Source of the DNA: Chloroflexota bacterium
GTDB lineage: Bacteria > Chloroflexota > Chloroflexia > JAMDCE01
Direction: 5' to 3'
DNA length: 17,659 nucleotides
Assembly (NCBI GenBank): GCA_023489135.1
Contig: JAMDCE010000569.1
Location: forward strand, 1-17,659
A model generated the notes under the pieces. It saw only the letters and a list, made by a program, of their open reading frames with translations, was not told where the DNA came from and searched no databases. Of the stretch, positions 6,971 to 13,829 are shown piece after piece (position 1 is the stretch's first letter; every line of letters starts with the position of its first letter). The position numbers and the translations under genes are program-made.

Positions 6971-8521
6971 ATGGACGATACTTTGCTCCCTAACCCTGAC
7001 GGCACTTACGCTATGCCCGAGGTTGTGTGGATCCCTCTGGGCAACCTGGAGCCCGGCGCTGGCTACCGCACTCAGTTCAGAGGAATGGAGGAGCTCGAGG
7101 GCTCTATCCGCCAGTTCGGAGTGTTGAGTCCACTGTGGGTGGAGCCTCATCCTACCAGGGAGAACCGCTACGTCATCTTCGCCGGGCGACGACGCTACGA
7201 GGCGGCCAAGAAGATCGCCCGCGAGCGATGCGATCCCTCTCTCGACGCCACAGTGACAGCTCAAACTGGCCAGTACATAGTCCCTTGTCGTATCTTCCGG
7301 CATCTGGCCGAGATTCACCAGGCCCTCCTGGCATTGACGGAGAACAGCGCCAGGCGCGACCCCTCGGCCATTGATACGGCCCGTGAGCTGGGACGGATAA
7401 AAGCCCTGCTGGAGGGAAAGATGGGGCACCCCATAAAAGTGGACGAGATCGTCGGAATGCTTTGCGGCAAAGGATCGGGTGAGAAACATCTCGGCAAACG
7501 GCACGCCTACCGGCTTCTGCGCATCGCCGAGCTCGATCCTGGAGTAGCGGCCGTCGCCAAAGAGCGCCATCTTGCCTCAGACTATCTGGACCAGGTGGCG
7601 CGCCTGTCGACGCCGGAGGATCAACTGGAGCTGATCGATACCATCGGCGATTTGCACCTGGGGCGCGATCAGGTGCGGCAAGTCGTGAACAGAAGGCAGT
7701 CTGACAAGGACTCGAAACTCGCTACCCTGGTGGCCCGAGTCGTCGCCGCCTCGCATCCCTCTTCTGAAGCCGCGGTTCAGGGAACTTTGGACTTATCAAG
7801 TCGCGATGAAGCTCCAGCCGAGGCCCAGGGCCGCTGCCCTTGCAAGGCAGGTTCGGCGACAGGAAGCAATTCCCTTGTCTCAGCCCGACCCGGCGCGAAT
7901 GTCGCCGTCGACCTGGAAACGTGCCTGGAAACACTGAGCCTGGTTGGGCTGATCGAGGGCCTTCGCAAGCAAGCAGATGTGGACCTGCTGCGAGCCGGGG
8001 ACCTGCTGGAGGCGTGGGCGGTAAGTGAAGGCCGCCTGGGGGCGCCGGGCGGAGAAGCGCTAGAGCGATGGATATCCGACCTGCCGGGTCGAGGTCACGA
8101 TGCAGGTGCAACAGAAAGACTCCGTGCGATTCTACAGGGACGAGAGTACTCCCGACTTGAGGTCGGGGTGATAAGGCTGCTGTACATGTACCAGGGAGTT
8201 TTGCCGGAGCATCTGCCGGGCTACTTGGGGCAAACAAGGGAGGCGATTAGCGAGTCAGCCTGGTATCAGCGGCTGGTCTGGTCTTTCCTGGAACTTCTGG
8301 CGCTCCTGGGCCAGCCTGAGGAAGGCAAGAAGGTGAACACCATCGCTGCGAGACTGATAGACGTCGCTTTTCACGAGCTCTTCTGGCTTGCCACCATCTA
8401 CGACCCCCGGCTCCAGTATCACGTGGAGAAGCTGCCGCCGGTCATCAAGAAGGAGTTCGAGGGAGTCGTGCTCGAACACGTCGACATCGTAAGGTTGAAG
8501 GCTGAGCGTGGCAAGGGCTAA
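6971..8521 (+). CDS. ParB/Spo0J-family protein with long C-terminal extension
   Basis: This is a 516-aa protein. Residues about 20-130 match the ParB N-terminal nuclease-like domain: IPLGNLEPG, MEELEGSIRQFGVLSPLWV, the phosphate-binding box AGRRRYEAAKKI (about 71-82) and LTENSARRDPSAIDTAREL (about 122-140). A helix-turn-helix-like central region (about 150-240) would bind DNA. Residues about 300-516 form a long, mostly helical part I cannot assign. In ParB proteins the N-terminal domain binds CTP and drives clamp formation at parS. The start is ATG 6971, with AAGGAG 6 nt upstream, rather than the in-frame ATG at 6950. No parA neighbour is visible. A role in partition of a mobile element, or in regulation (ParB-like regulators exist), is inference. 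Confidence 0.85.
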   Translation: MDDTLLPNPDGTYAMPEVVWIPLGNLEPGAGYRTQFRGMEELEGSIRQFGVLSPLWVEPHPTRENRYVIFAGRRRYEAAKKIARERCDPSLDATVTAQTGQYIVPCRIFRHLAEIHQALLALTENSARRDPSAIDTARELGRIKALLEGKMGHPIKVDEIVGMLCGKGSGEKHLGKRHAYRLLRIAELDPGVAAVAKERHLASDYLDQVARLSTPEDQLELIDTIGDLHLGRDQVRQVVNRRQSDKDSKLATLVARVVAASHPSSEAAVQGTLDLSSRDEAPAEAQGRCPCKAGSATGSNSLVSARPGANVAVDLETCLETLSLVGLIEGLRKQADVDLLRAGDLLEAWAVSEGRLGAPGGEALERWISDLPGRGHDAGATERLRAILQGREYSRLEVGVIRLLYMYQGVLPEHLPGYLGQTREAISESAWYQRLVWSFLELLALLGQPEEGKKVNTIAARLIDVAFHELFWLATIYDPRLQYHVEKLPPVIKKEFEGVVLEHVDIVRLKAERGKG

Positions 8522-8525
8522 TGAC

Positions 8526-8630
8526 ATGACGGAGGCCGAGGCGTCGTCGCTAAGGTCAACGAACGTGCCGCCCGGGAAAGCGCAAAGCGCCGTCGAGGAG
8601 ACCTGGATGATGAACGGGTGGCGACTCTAA
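8526..8630 (+). CDS. Possible very small ORF (34 aa) after the ParB-like gene
   Basis: An ATG 4 nt after the ParB-like stop opens 34 codons (MTEAEASSLRSTN...) ending at TAA 8628-8630. A weak AAGGG-type site lies in the end of the preceding gene. It is unrecognised, and could be a coupled small gene or simply readable spacer. Confidence 0.2.
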   Translation: MTEAEASSLRSTNVPPGKAQSAVEETWMMNGWRL

Positions 8631-8658
8631 CTTGACGAGTAGCGATCGTAGAGTTGAC

Positions 8659-9224
8659 CTATCCTGTCCCGACGCGATGTGCCCAATTCACCAGAGCCTC
8701 GATCAAGCTGCGAATCCGATTTCGTGTCTGCTCATCCTGAAGATTTCCCTCGGAGTCGAACAGGTTAGCGGCGCCGGAAACCATCAGTTCTGGCTTAAGC
8801 ATCGCAAAAGACTCGGTGAAGACGAAGACCTGGCGAAGGGCCAACTGAGCGCGGACGGTCCCGAATCTTCCCGGCGAGGCGCCCATCATAGCTATCGGTT
8901 TATGGAAGAGCACGCTCTCTGTCGGCGCACGGGAAGCCCAGTCAATCGTGTTCTTAAGCACGCCAGGGATAGAGTAGTTGTATTCGGGCGTGGCGATCAA
9001 CACCGCATCGGCAGCTCGTATGCGTTCTTTGAACTCGCTGACTGGCTCGGGGTCCCCTGGGCCTCGACATCGCTATTGTAGAGCGGGATTCGGATCAGGT
9101 CGAATACCTCGATTTCCACCCTTTGAGGTGCAACCTCTTTAGCCGCCCGAATGAGGCCACGATTATACGAATAGCGTCGCAAGCTCCCCGCAAAACCCAG
9201 AATGCGGAAAACGTCCTGGCTCAT
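8659..9224 (-). pseudogene. NAD(P)H-dependent FMN reductase, broken by a one-base frameshift
   Basis: This is a flavodoxin-like FMN reductase that transfers electrons from NAD(P)H to FMN, quinones or metal ions. The N-terminal part (start ATG 9224, GGAGG 5 nt upstream) has the FMN phosphate loop GSLRRYSYNRGL. The C-terminal part, in another frame, has TPEYNYSIPGVLKNTIDW and KPIAMMGASPGRFGT. The frames join at a C-run (plus strand 9054-9057): adding one base restores EAQGDPEPVSEFKERIRAA running into VLIATPEYN. The restored protein is 188 aa, the usual size for the family. As read, the first frame stops about 20 codons later and the gene is dead unless the lost base is a sequencing error. Neighbours (pirin, SnoaL-like) suggest a small redox or detoxification group. 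Confidence 0.88.
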
Positions 9225-9376
9225 GTTTCCCTCCTCTTCTTCGTCACCGATAGTGATCGATAATATCCGTAAAGTCGCGGTGCAAACACTTTGTGATGAC
9301 AGCTGCCGCACGCTAGGAACGGATGCTCTGGTGGCCATTGTTGTCGATGGCAGATATGCCGATAGGTTGAACGTTG

Positions 9377-10186
9377 CTACAGCACAGTATCGACGAGAAT
9401 CAGCTCGCTGGCAACCTGGGCGTGAAGACGGGTCAGACCATGGCCAAGAACCTTGGCGGCACCGCCCTTGGCCACACGCTCGCCGTTAAGCTCGATGTTC
9501 CCTTCGATAAGGTAGAGATAGCCCCTGCGGCCATTGCCGAAGATGTGCTCGATGGTCATCCCTTGATCCAAGTGGGAGACATACACGCTGGCATTCTGGT
9601 GCACGATTATCCCCACTCCTTGCGAATTCTCCGGTCGGACAATCTGGAGCAACCGGTTTCGCCGGTCGTCCAAGGTGAACTGGTGATGCTCGACCGATGG
9701 CGTCAAACCACGCCGATCAGGCATGATCCACATCTGGATGAATTGCATCGGCTCGGTCTTTGAATGATTCCTCTCTGAGTGTTCAGACCCTGAACCAAGG
9801 GTCATCCGTTGCGCACCGCCCGGGTAGAGGACTCCATCGTTCCCCAGGCCATCGGCGTGCTCGAACGTCCCCGCCACGACGTAGGTGATACCTTCCACGT
9901 CACGGTGGGGATGCATCGGCCAAAGGGCACCAGGCGCGAGCGTATCATGATTGAACACGCGCAAAGTGCCGATACCCATGTTAGACGGATCGTAGTACTG
10001 GTCAAAACTGAAGTGCCAGCGAGCGTGAAACCAGCCACCGTCAGCCGAGTAGATCTCGTCGTCGCGGCGAATCACAATCTGTGCAAAATGAGGGTTGTTG
10101 GTGCTCCGATGGATACCACCTGAGATCCGTGCATAACTCCGGGCTTCCGTAGTAGCGATTGGCAGCAACCATATTGATTTACGCAC
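9377..10186 (-). CDS. Pirin-family protein (YhhW-like), 5' end replaced by an insertion
   Basis: This is a bicupin pirin related to E. coli YhhW, a quercetin 2,3-dioxygenase. The N-terminal cupin carries the metal-binding HPHRDVEGITYVVAGTFEH and the SEHSERN box; a second cupin follows (PENSQGVGI to the end). The conserved core starts at IVIRRDDEIYSADGGW. The open frame begins at GTG 10186, which lies inside a 203-bp inserted element, and its first ~23 codons are element sequence. Removing the element and one target copy reconnects the core in frame to ATG 10339 (MSISGIHRSTNN), preceded by GGAG 7 nt upstream. The original start now runs into a TGA at the element end. Whether the present gene is expressed from a start inside the element is unknown. 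Confidence 0.85.
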   Translation of the reverse strand: MRKSIWLLPIATTEARSYARISGGIHRSTNNPHFAQIVIRRDDEIYSADGGWFHARWHFSFDQYYDPSNMGIGTLRVFNHDTLAPGALWPMHPHRDVEGITYVVAGTFEHADGLGNDGVLYPGGAQRMTLGSGSEHSERNHSKTEPMQFIQMWIMPDRRGLTPSVEHHQFTLDDRRNRLLQIVRPENSQGVGIIVHQNASVYVSHLDQGMTIEHIFGNGRRGYLYLIEGNIELNGERVAKGGAAKVLGHGLTRLHAQVASELILVDTVL

Positions 10187-10322
10187 AGGACTCGGCCGAT
10201 AACTTGGTATAACGAGCGTCCTGTGGCGTTGCCATAACGTCGACTCGGGCCAAAAACAGCCTTGAATTACGCGGGGCCGAGATGCCCTTGATCGGTCGGC
10301 TACAGTTATGCACGGATCTCAG
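10120..10322. mobile_element. 203-bp MITE-like insertion with 18-bp terminal inverted repeats
   Basis: CTGAGATCCGTGCATAAC at 10120-10137 is the exact reverse complement of 10305-10322. Both ends are flanked by the same 7 bp, ATACCAC (10113-10119 and 10323-10329), the expected target-site duplication. The element has no transposase, so it must have been moved in trans. It sits after the fifth codon of the pirin gene. The ends begin CTGA, as in several DDE transposons, but I cannot name the family. Perfect repeats on both sides suggest a recent insertion. Confidence 0.9.
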
Positions 10323-10572
10323 ATACCACTGATTGACATCAATCTACTCCATAATCCCTCTCTGGAACTTCTCCTTCGTCAGCAAAATCAATGCCAATAT
10401 TATCGTGTCAGATTGGTTAATACTTCGGGGGGACCTTAGGATGCAGCCCTTTTTCTCACAATGTCAGTCGTAGCCAGGGATTTGACGGCACAAGCTTTGC
10501 GGAGGATCATCATTGAGCCTTCTGCAAGGGCTTTGCCTTACTTTTCCAATATGCGGCAACACTGAGGGAACC

Positions 10573-11010
10573 ATGAGCTTAGAAGATGAGAACAAGAAAC
10601 GCATGCAGGAGCTGGACGACGCCTGGAACGCAAAGGACCCGGATAGAATCGCCCAGTTCCATAAGCCAGATGTCGTGGTCTACTGGCCGGGAAAGCCGCC
10701 GACACGAGGGATGGACAATCATCGAGCCGAGGCGATCGAATTCTTCAGGACCTTTCCCGACCAGCATCTGAGCAACAGGCCCTATAAGGTCTTGTTCGCC
10801 TCCGGTGACTGGACCTGTTCGATCGCGCATTTCACGGGCAGTATGAAGGGATCGATGAGAGGGCCTGATGGCAAAGTAATTCCACCCACAGGGAAGTCGT
10901 TCGATGTCGATTTCTGCACCGTAGCCCATTGGGACAAGGGACAGATCGTCGAGGAGTACCTCTTCTACGACCTGATGACATTCATGAGGCAGATCGGTCT
11001 AATAGCCTAG
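10573..11010 (+). CDS. SnoaL-like/NTF2-fold protein
   Basis: This is a 145-aa protein of the SnoaL-like (ester cyclase-like) NTF2 superfamily. Typical features are an N-terminal helix pair (LDDAWNAKDPDRIAQFHKPDVVVYWPG), the FRTFPDQHLSNRPYKVLFASGD strand region, FTGSMKG and a C-terminal IVEEYLFYDLMTFMRQIGL helix. Family members bind small hydrophobic ligands and some catalyse aldol-type or cyclase reactions; the substrate here cannot be told. I chose ATG 10573 because GAGGG lies just upstream; a longer in-frame start at 10513 adds an unrelated stretch. It stands alone on the plus strand, divergent from the pirin gene. Confidence 0.8.
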   Translation: MSLEDENKKRMQELDDAWNAKDPDRIAQFHKPDVVVYWPGKPPTRGMDNHRAEAIEFFRTFPDQHLSNRPYKVLFASGDWTCSIAHFTGSMKGSMRGPDGKVIPPTGKSFDVDFCTVAHWDKGQIVEEYLFYDLMTFMRQIGLIA

Positions 11011-11096
11011 TCTTCCTTCCTTCGTACTGTCATCAGAAACACTGCATCGTGACTACATAAGAGTGAGCAACTGATCGAGACTGTTGAATGTAGAGA

Positions 11097-11190
11097 ATGA
11101 CTGGAAGACAGCAAGAACCAAGTCTAGCGCGACGGGTCGGCCTGGTAGAGACGATAGCGATCTCTCTTGGGGCTATGATTGTGCTCGGGC
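11097..11190 (+). pseudogene. Remnant of an APC-family amino-acid permease N-terminus
   Basis: About 28 codons read MTGRQQEPSLARRVGLVETIAISLGAMI, strongly like the first residues and first membrane helix of APC-superfamily amino-acid permeases (which usually continue GAMIGxGIF). After GAMI the match is lost and no further permease helices appear in any frame before the Tad operon. This looks like the stub left by a deletion or rearrangement. It could be chance similarity, but the 20-residue run is specific. Confidence 0.45.
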
Positions 11191-11635
11191 GGCGCGGATA
11201 CCTGGTTCACGTACGACATTCATTCGACTTACCCCACCACGGTTTTGTGCTACCAAATCAGCAACGTCCGACACGTGTGCCCTCCCGGTTGGGTGGGCAA
11301 AACCCCTATTAGGGATTTCAGCCTGTAGCGCAAGCACCATTGTCATACCCGTGTAAGGCGCTCGGGCTACAAGGCAAGTGAAACCAGGGGAATCCAATGT
11401 ATCTAATCTGTCAGCCGATGGAGTGGATATTGCGGAGCTGGCGGAATCCCTGCCATATCAGGCCACTGGGCACAAGTTGTGCCCAGGGAGTTGATCTTCC
11501 TTACTCCGGGTGTATGCTTACAGTGTCGGCCAGGTGCCATTGGCCCGAGCGCTAGCTAAGAAGATGGCCTCCCCGGAGGAGTGCCACAGGGTTCGAGAGC
11601 GAGCGCCTGGCCGAACAAAACGAATTCTGGGTGGG
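11191..11635. other. Intergenic region before the Tad operon
   Basis: No convincing gene is present. It contains a small CCCTA-T-TAGGG palindrome near 11306-11316 and a 21-bp palindrome listed separately. The Tad operon promoter should lie here or just downstream, but I see no clear -35/-10 pair. The cpaB frame stays open back to 11510, so a longer N-terminus cannot be excluded. Confidence 0.5.
11466..11486. promoter_or_regulatory. Perfect 21-bp palindrome upstream of cpaB
   Basis: CTGGGCACAA (11466-11475) and TTGTGCCCAG (11477-11486) are perfect inverted arms around a single G. It lies 150-170 bp ahead of cpaB with no T-run following, so it resembles an operator for a dimeric regulator more than a terminator. 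The regulator is unknown. Confidence 0.5.
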
Positions 11636-12457
11636 ATGATGCTGAAGCAATTCCTGCGATTCCGGGCCTACATTGTCCTCGCCATCGCCATGGCCGCGGC
11701 GTACTTCACGGTTCAGAGCGCGACGCAAACCGTACAGGTCGTGGCAGCCGCCAAGGACCTTGGCGAGAACACGGTCCTGACAAACGAAAGGCTTAGGGTG
11801 ATCTCCGTCCCTGTTGGGGCAAAGCTGCCAGGGATGGTCGAGGCCAACCAGCAGGTAGAAATCGTGGGCATGGTCACCAGGGCATTCATTCCGGCCGGCT
11901 ACCCGATCACCCGACCCTACCTTCAGCCGCCCACCGGCAGTGGCTCGAATGGACCCGGGGTGACGGCGGCCATCGCGGACCCGCGCAACGTGCTCTTCCC
12001 ATTGTCCGCTCCGAGCGAACGGGTGGCGATGGGAGGAAGCATCGTTCCAGGCGAATATGTCGACGTTTACCTCGTGTGGGAGGACCCCACGGTGCGGGAG
12101 ACGGGGAAAGGGGCTCGCGAGAAGGCCACGCTGTACCTGCAGCACCAGAAGGTCTTCTATTACGACGGCAAACAGATGGCCATCGAGGTGCCGAAGCTGG
12201 CGGCCGCTGTTCTGGCTTACGCCACCAAGGTCGGCGAACTGGTCGTGGCACCCTCAAGAGTAGATGAGGTGCTGGCGCCCAACGGGGAACTTACCGTGGA
12301 CGTGGGGGTGTTCCGCAACCTCTTCGGCAAGCCCGTCAGCGGCACCATCGACCTGCGCGACCTGTACGGACGAGAGGAAGCGCCCGTGAAAGGCACGTCC
12401 AAGCCGAGCAATCCTGCAGGGACGGAGAAGACAGGCAATGAGAAGCCCAAACCGTAG
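11636..12457 (+). CDS. cpaB: Flp pilus assembly protein CpaB/RcpC
   Basis: This is a 273-aa protein. An N-terminal membrane anchor (about residues 11-27, AYIVLAIAMAAAYFTVQ) is followed by a SAF-type domain (VVAAAKDLGENTVLTNERLRVISVP ... AFIPAGYPITRPYL, about 35-95). The RcpC/CpaB region comes next (VLFPLSAPSERVAMGGSIVPGEYVDVYLVW ... ELVVAPSRVDEVLAPNGELTV), ending in a Pro/Lys-rich tail. CpaB proteins act in the cell envelope and help assemble or gate the Tad pilus secretion channel. I chose ATG 11636 because the anchor follows directly; ATG 11639 and longer starts back to 11510 are possible, and the ribosome-binding site is weak. It is the first recognisable gene of the operon and overlaps the next ORF by 20 nt. 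Confidence 0.88.
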   Translation: MMLKQFLRFRAYIVLAIAMAAAYFTVQSATQTVQVVAAAKDLGENTVLTNERLRVISVPVGAKLPGMVEANQQVEIVGMVTRAFIPAGYPITRPYLQPPTGSGSNGPGVTAAIADPRNVLFPLSAPSERVAMGGSIVPGEYVDVYLVWEDPTVRETGKGAREKATLYLQHQKVFYYDGKQMAIEVPKLAAAVLAYATKVGELVVAPSRVDEVLAPNGELTVDVGVFRNLFGKPVSGTIDLRDLYGREEAPVKGTSKPSNPAGTEKTGNEKPKP

Positions 12458-12731
12458 CGGCAAGTTGAAGGGCCATAGCAAGAGTATTGGGCGTGCACAA
12501 CCACACGGTGGAACTGAATCGGCGCAGGCTAACATGCCAACTCCTGGATTGCTGAGCCTGGCGTTACCGATCCTATTGCCGCTGATTGTCCTCACTATCA
12601 TAGTGATGGCAAACCTGTCCCTGTCGGCAGAGCAGACTCTCCGAACGGAAGGACACCAATCGTCGAATCTCGTCGATGGCGCACAGAACCTGACAACTTT
12701 GGCGAAACTAAGCGAGAGGAGCAGCCAATGA
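12438..12731 (+). CDS. Small single-pass membrane protein in the Tad operon
   Basis: This 97-aa protein has a basic N-terminal tail (about residues 1-32), one strong membrane helix (GLLSLALPILLPLIVLTIIVM, about 37-57) and a polar C-terminal segment. ATG 12438 has GGAG about 10 nt upstream. Its start overlaps cpaB by 20 nt and its TGA overlaps the ATG of the next gene (ATGA), so coupled translation is likely. It lacks the N-terminal RG...E(F/L)A pattern of TadE and the short processed form of Flp pilin, so I do not assign it to either. A Tad accessory membrane protein is the best guess. Confidence 0.65.
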   Translation: MRSPNRSGKLKGHSKSIGRAQPHGGTESAQANMPTPGLLSLALPILLPLIVLTIIVMANLSLSAEQTLRTEGHQSSNLVDGAQNLTTLAKLSERSSQ

Positions 12732-13795
12732 GGGCGTTTGGGCGATACCTGGAAGCGATCCTACTTGCCGTGGCCCTTCTAGTGACAGCAACGCTGTCCA
12801 CAAGCGCCGATACGACCGATTGGCCTCCCCTCGACCCTGGCTATCACTACGTCACGTCCGTGGTGGTGGATAACGTTTACACGGGCGACGGCATTTACGC
12901 CGTCTTCCGCGATGGCGTGACAACCAGCACCGCGACTGATATGGGGGATATCGTCCCTGGGGCAGGGCCAGTGGCCGCAGAGCCGGGCCCGGACTGGCGC
13001 AACGCCGGCACGGCCCCGCAATGGAGGCGCTTCGCCTGCCCGGGGGACGAGAATCTGGCGGCGGGAACCTGGTACTGGAACAAGTACTGGCAGGTGCAGG
13101 GTGGTGGATGGGTCTTGGCCAACGAGTTCTGGGTTTTCGCCGCCGATCACCCCTGTACCCCGATCGAGCCCGCTCCCGCGCCGCCGCCACCGGCAGGCCC
13201 GCCTCCTCAGACGCCGAGGCCCACCTACTGGAAAGGCTATGCTCCGCCGGCACCGTCCAGCGACCTCCGGATATCGCCACCACGCAGCGTGGTGCGCCTG
13301 GAAACCTACTTCCAGATCACTGGAGGACAGCCCGATCCGGCGCAAGGGGAGAACGTCATCGCCATCGAGGAGCTGCCCACCCGCTGGGATTTCGGAGATG
13401 GCTCTGGCCTGGAGGAATACAACTACCAGCCTAGCCGCACATACGCATGGAGCTCGCACGGGCAGGGCTGCCCGAGCGAGTGCCGGGTTGAAGTCGGCAA
13501 TGAGCTAGATGCCTACCGCGTCCAGGCTACGCGCCGCTGGCGGGTTCTTTACGAGCATCAGCTCTGGGAGACCGACCGCTGGCATATGGAGGACGTGCGC
13601 GAGCCGTACTGGGATGTCGACCCTGTGACCGGGGCTCCTGTCCAGCGATGGCGGGTGGTCGGCCAGGTGAAGATCTCCGATCCAGACGCCCTGCTATGGT
13701 CCGAGGTCAAAGAGGTGACCCTCGAATCGGGGCGAACGCGCTGGTTGCCGATCATCCAGATCAAGGGTAGCAATTTGGGCCAGTCCTTCCAATAG
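12728..13795 (+). CDS. Secreted PKD-like protein in the Tad operon
   Basis: This is a 355-aa exported protein. A signal peptide (about residues 1-27, hydrophobic AILLAVALLVTATL, likely cleavage after TSA) is followed by an N-terminal domain rich in Trp/Tyr/Gly. A Pro-rich linker spans about residues 147-175. The C-terminal part carries WDFGDGSG (about 220-227), the signature of PKD-type beta-sandwich folds. GAGAGGAG lies 6 nt before the ATG. There is no C-terminal anchor. Two Cys pairs could form disulfides outside the cytoplasm. Placement between cpaB and tadZ suggests it is a surface or pilus-associated protein, perhaps an adhesin; this is inference. I recall no named family covering the whole length. 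Confidence 0.75.
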   Translation: MRAFGRYLEAILLAVALLVTATLSTSADTTDWPPLDPGYHYVTSVVVDNVYTGDGIYAVFRDGVTTSTATDMGDIVPGAGPVAAEPGPDWRNAGTAPQWRRFACPGDENLAAGTWYWNKYWQVQGGGWVLANEFWVFAADHPCTPIEPAPAPPPPAGPPPQTPRPTYWKGYAPPAPSSDLRISPPRSVVRLETYFQITGGQPDPAQGENVIAIEELPTRWDFGDGSGLEEYNYQPSRTYAWSSHGQGCPSECRVEVGNELDAYRVQATRRWRVLYEHQLWETDRWHMEDVREPYWDVDPVTGAPVQRWRVVGQVKISDPDALLWSEVKEVTLESGRTRWLPIIQIKGSNLGQSFQ

Positions 13796-13829
13796 GAGGG
13801 CCAGTCCCAGGAATACGAGGAGGAAGGCT

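Noticed and set aside
6938..7570. 210-codon minus-strand frame
   Set aside because: Antisense to the ParB-like gene, with no family and no start signal.
11300..11400. Possible tRNA-like segment before the Tad operon
   Set aside because: No cloverleaf with GTTCRA-type T-loop and matching acceptor stem could be assembled.
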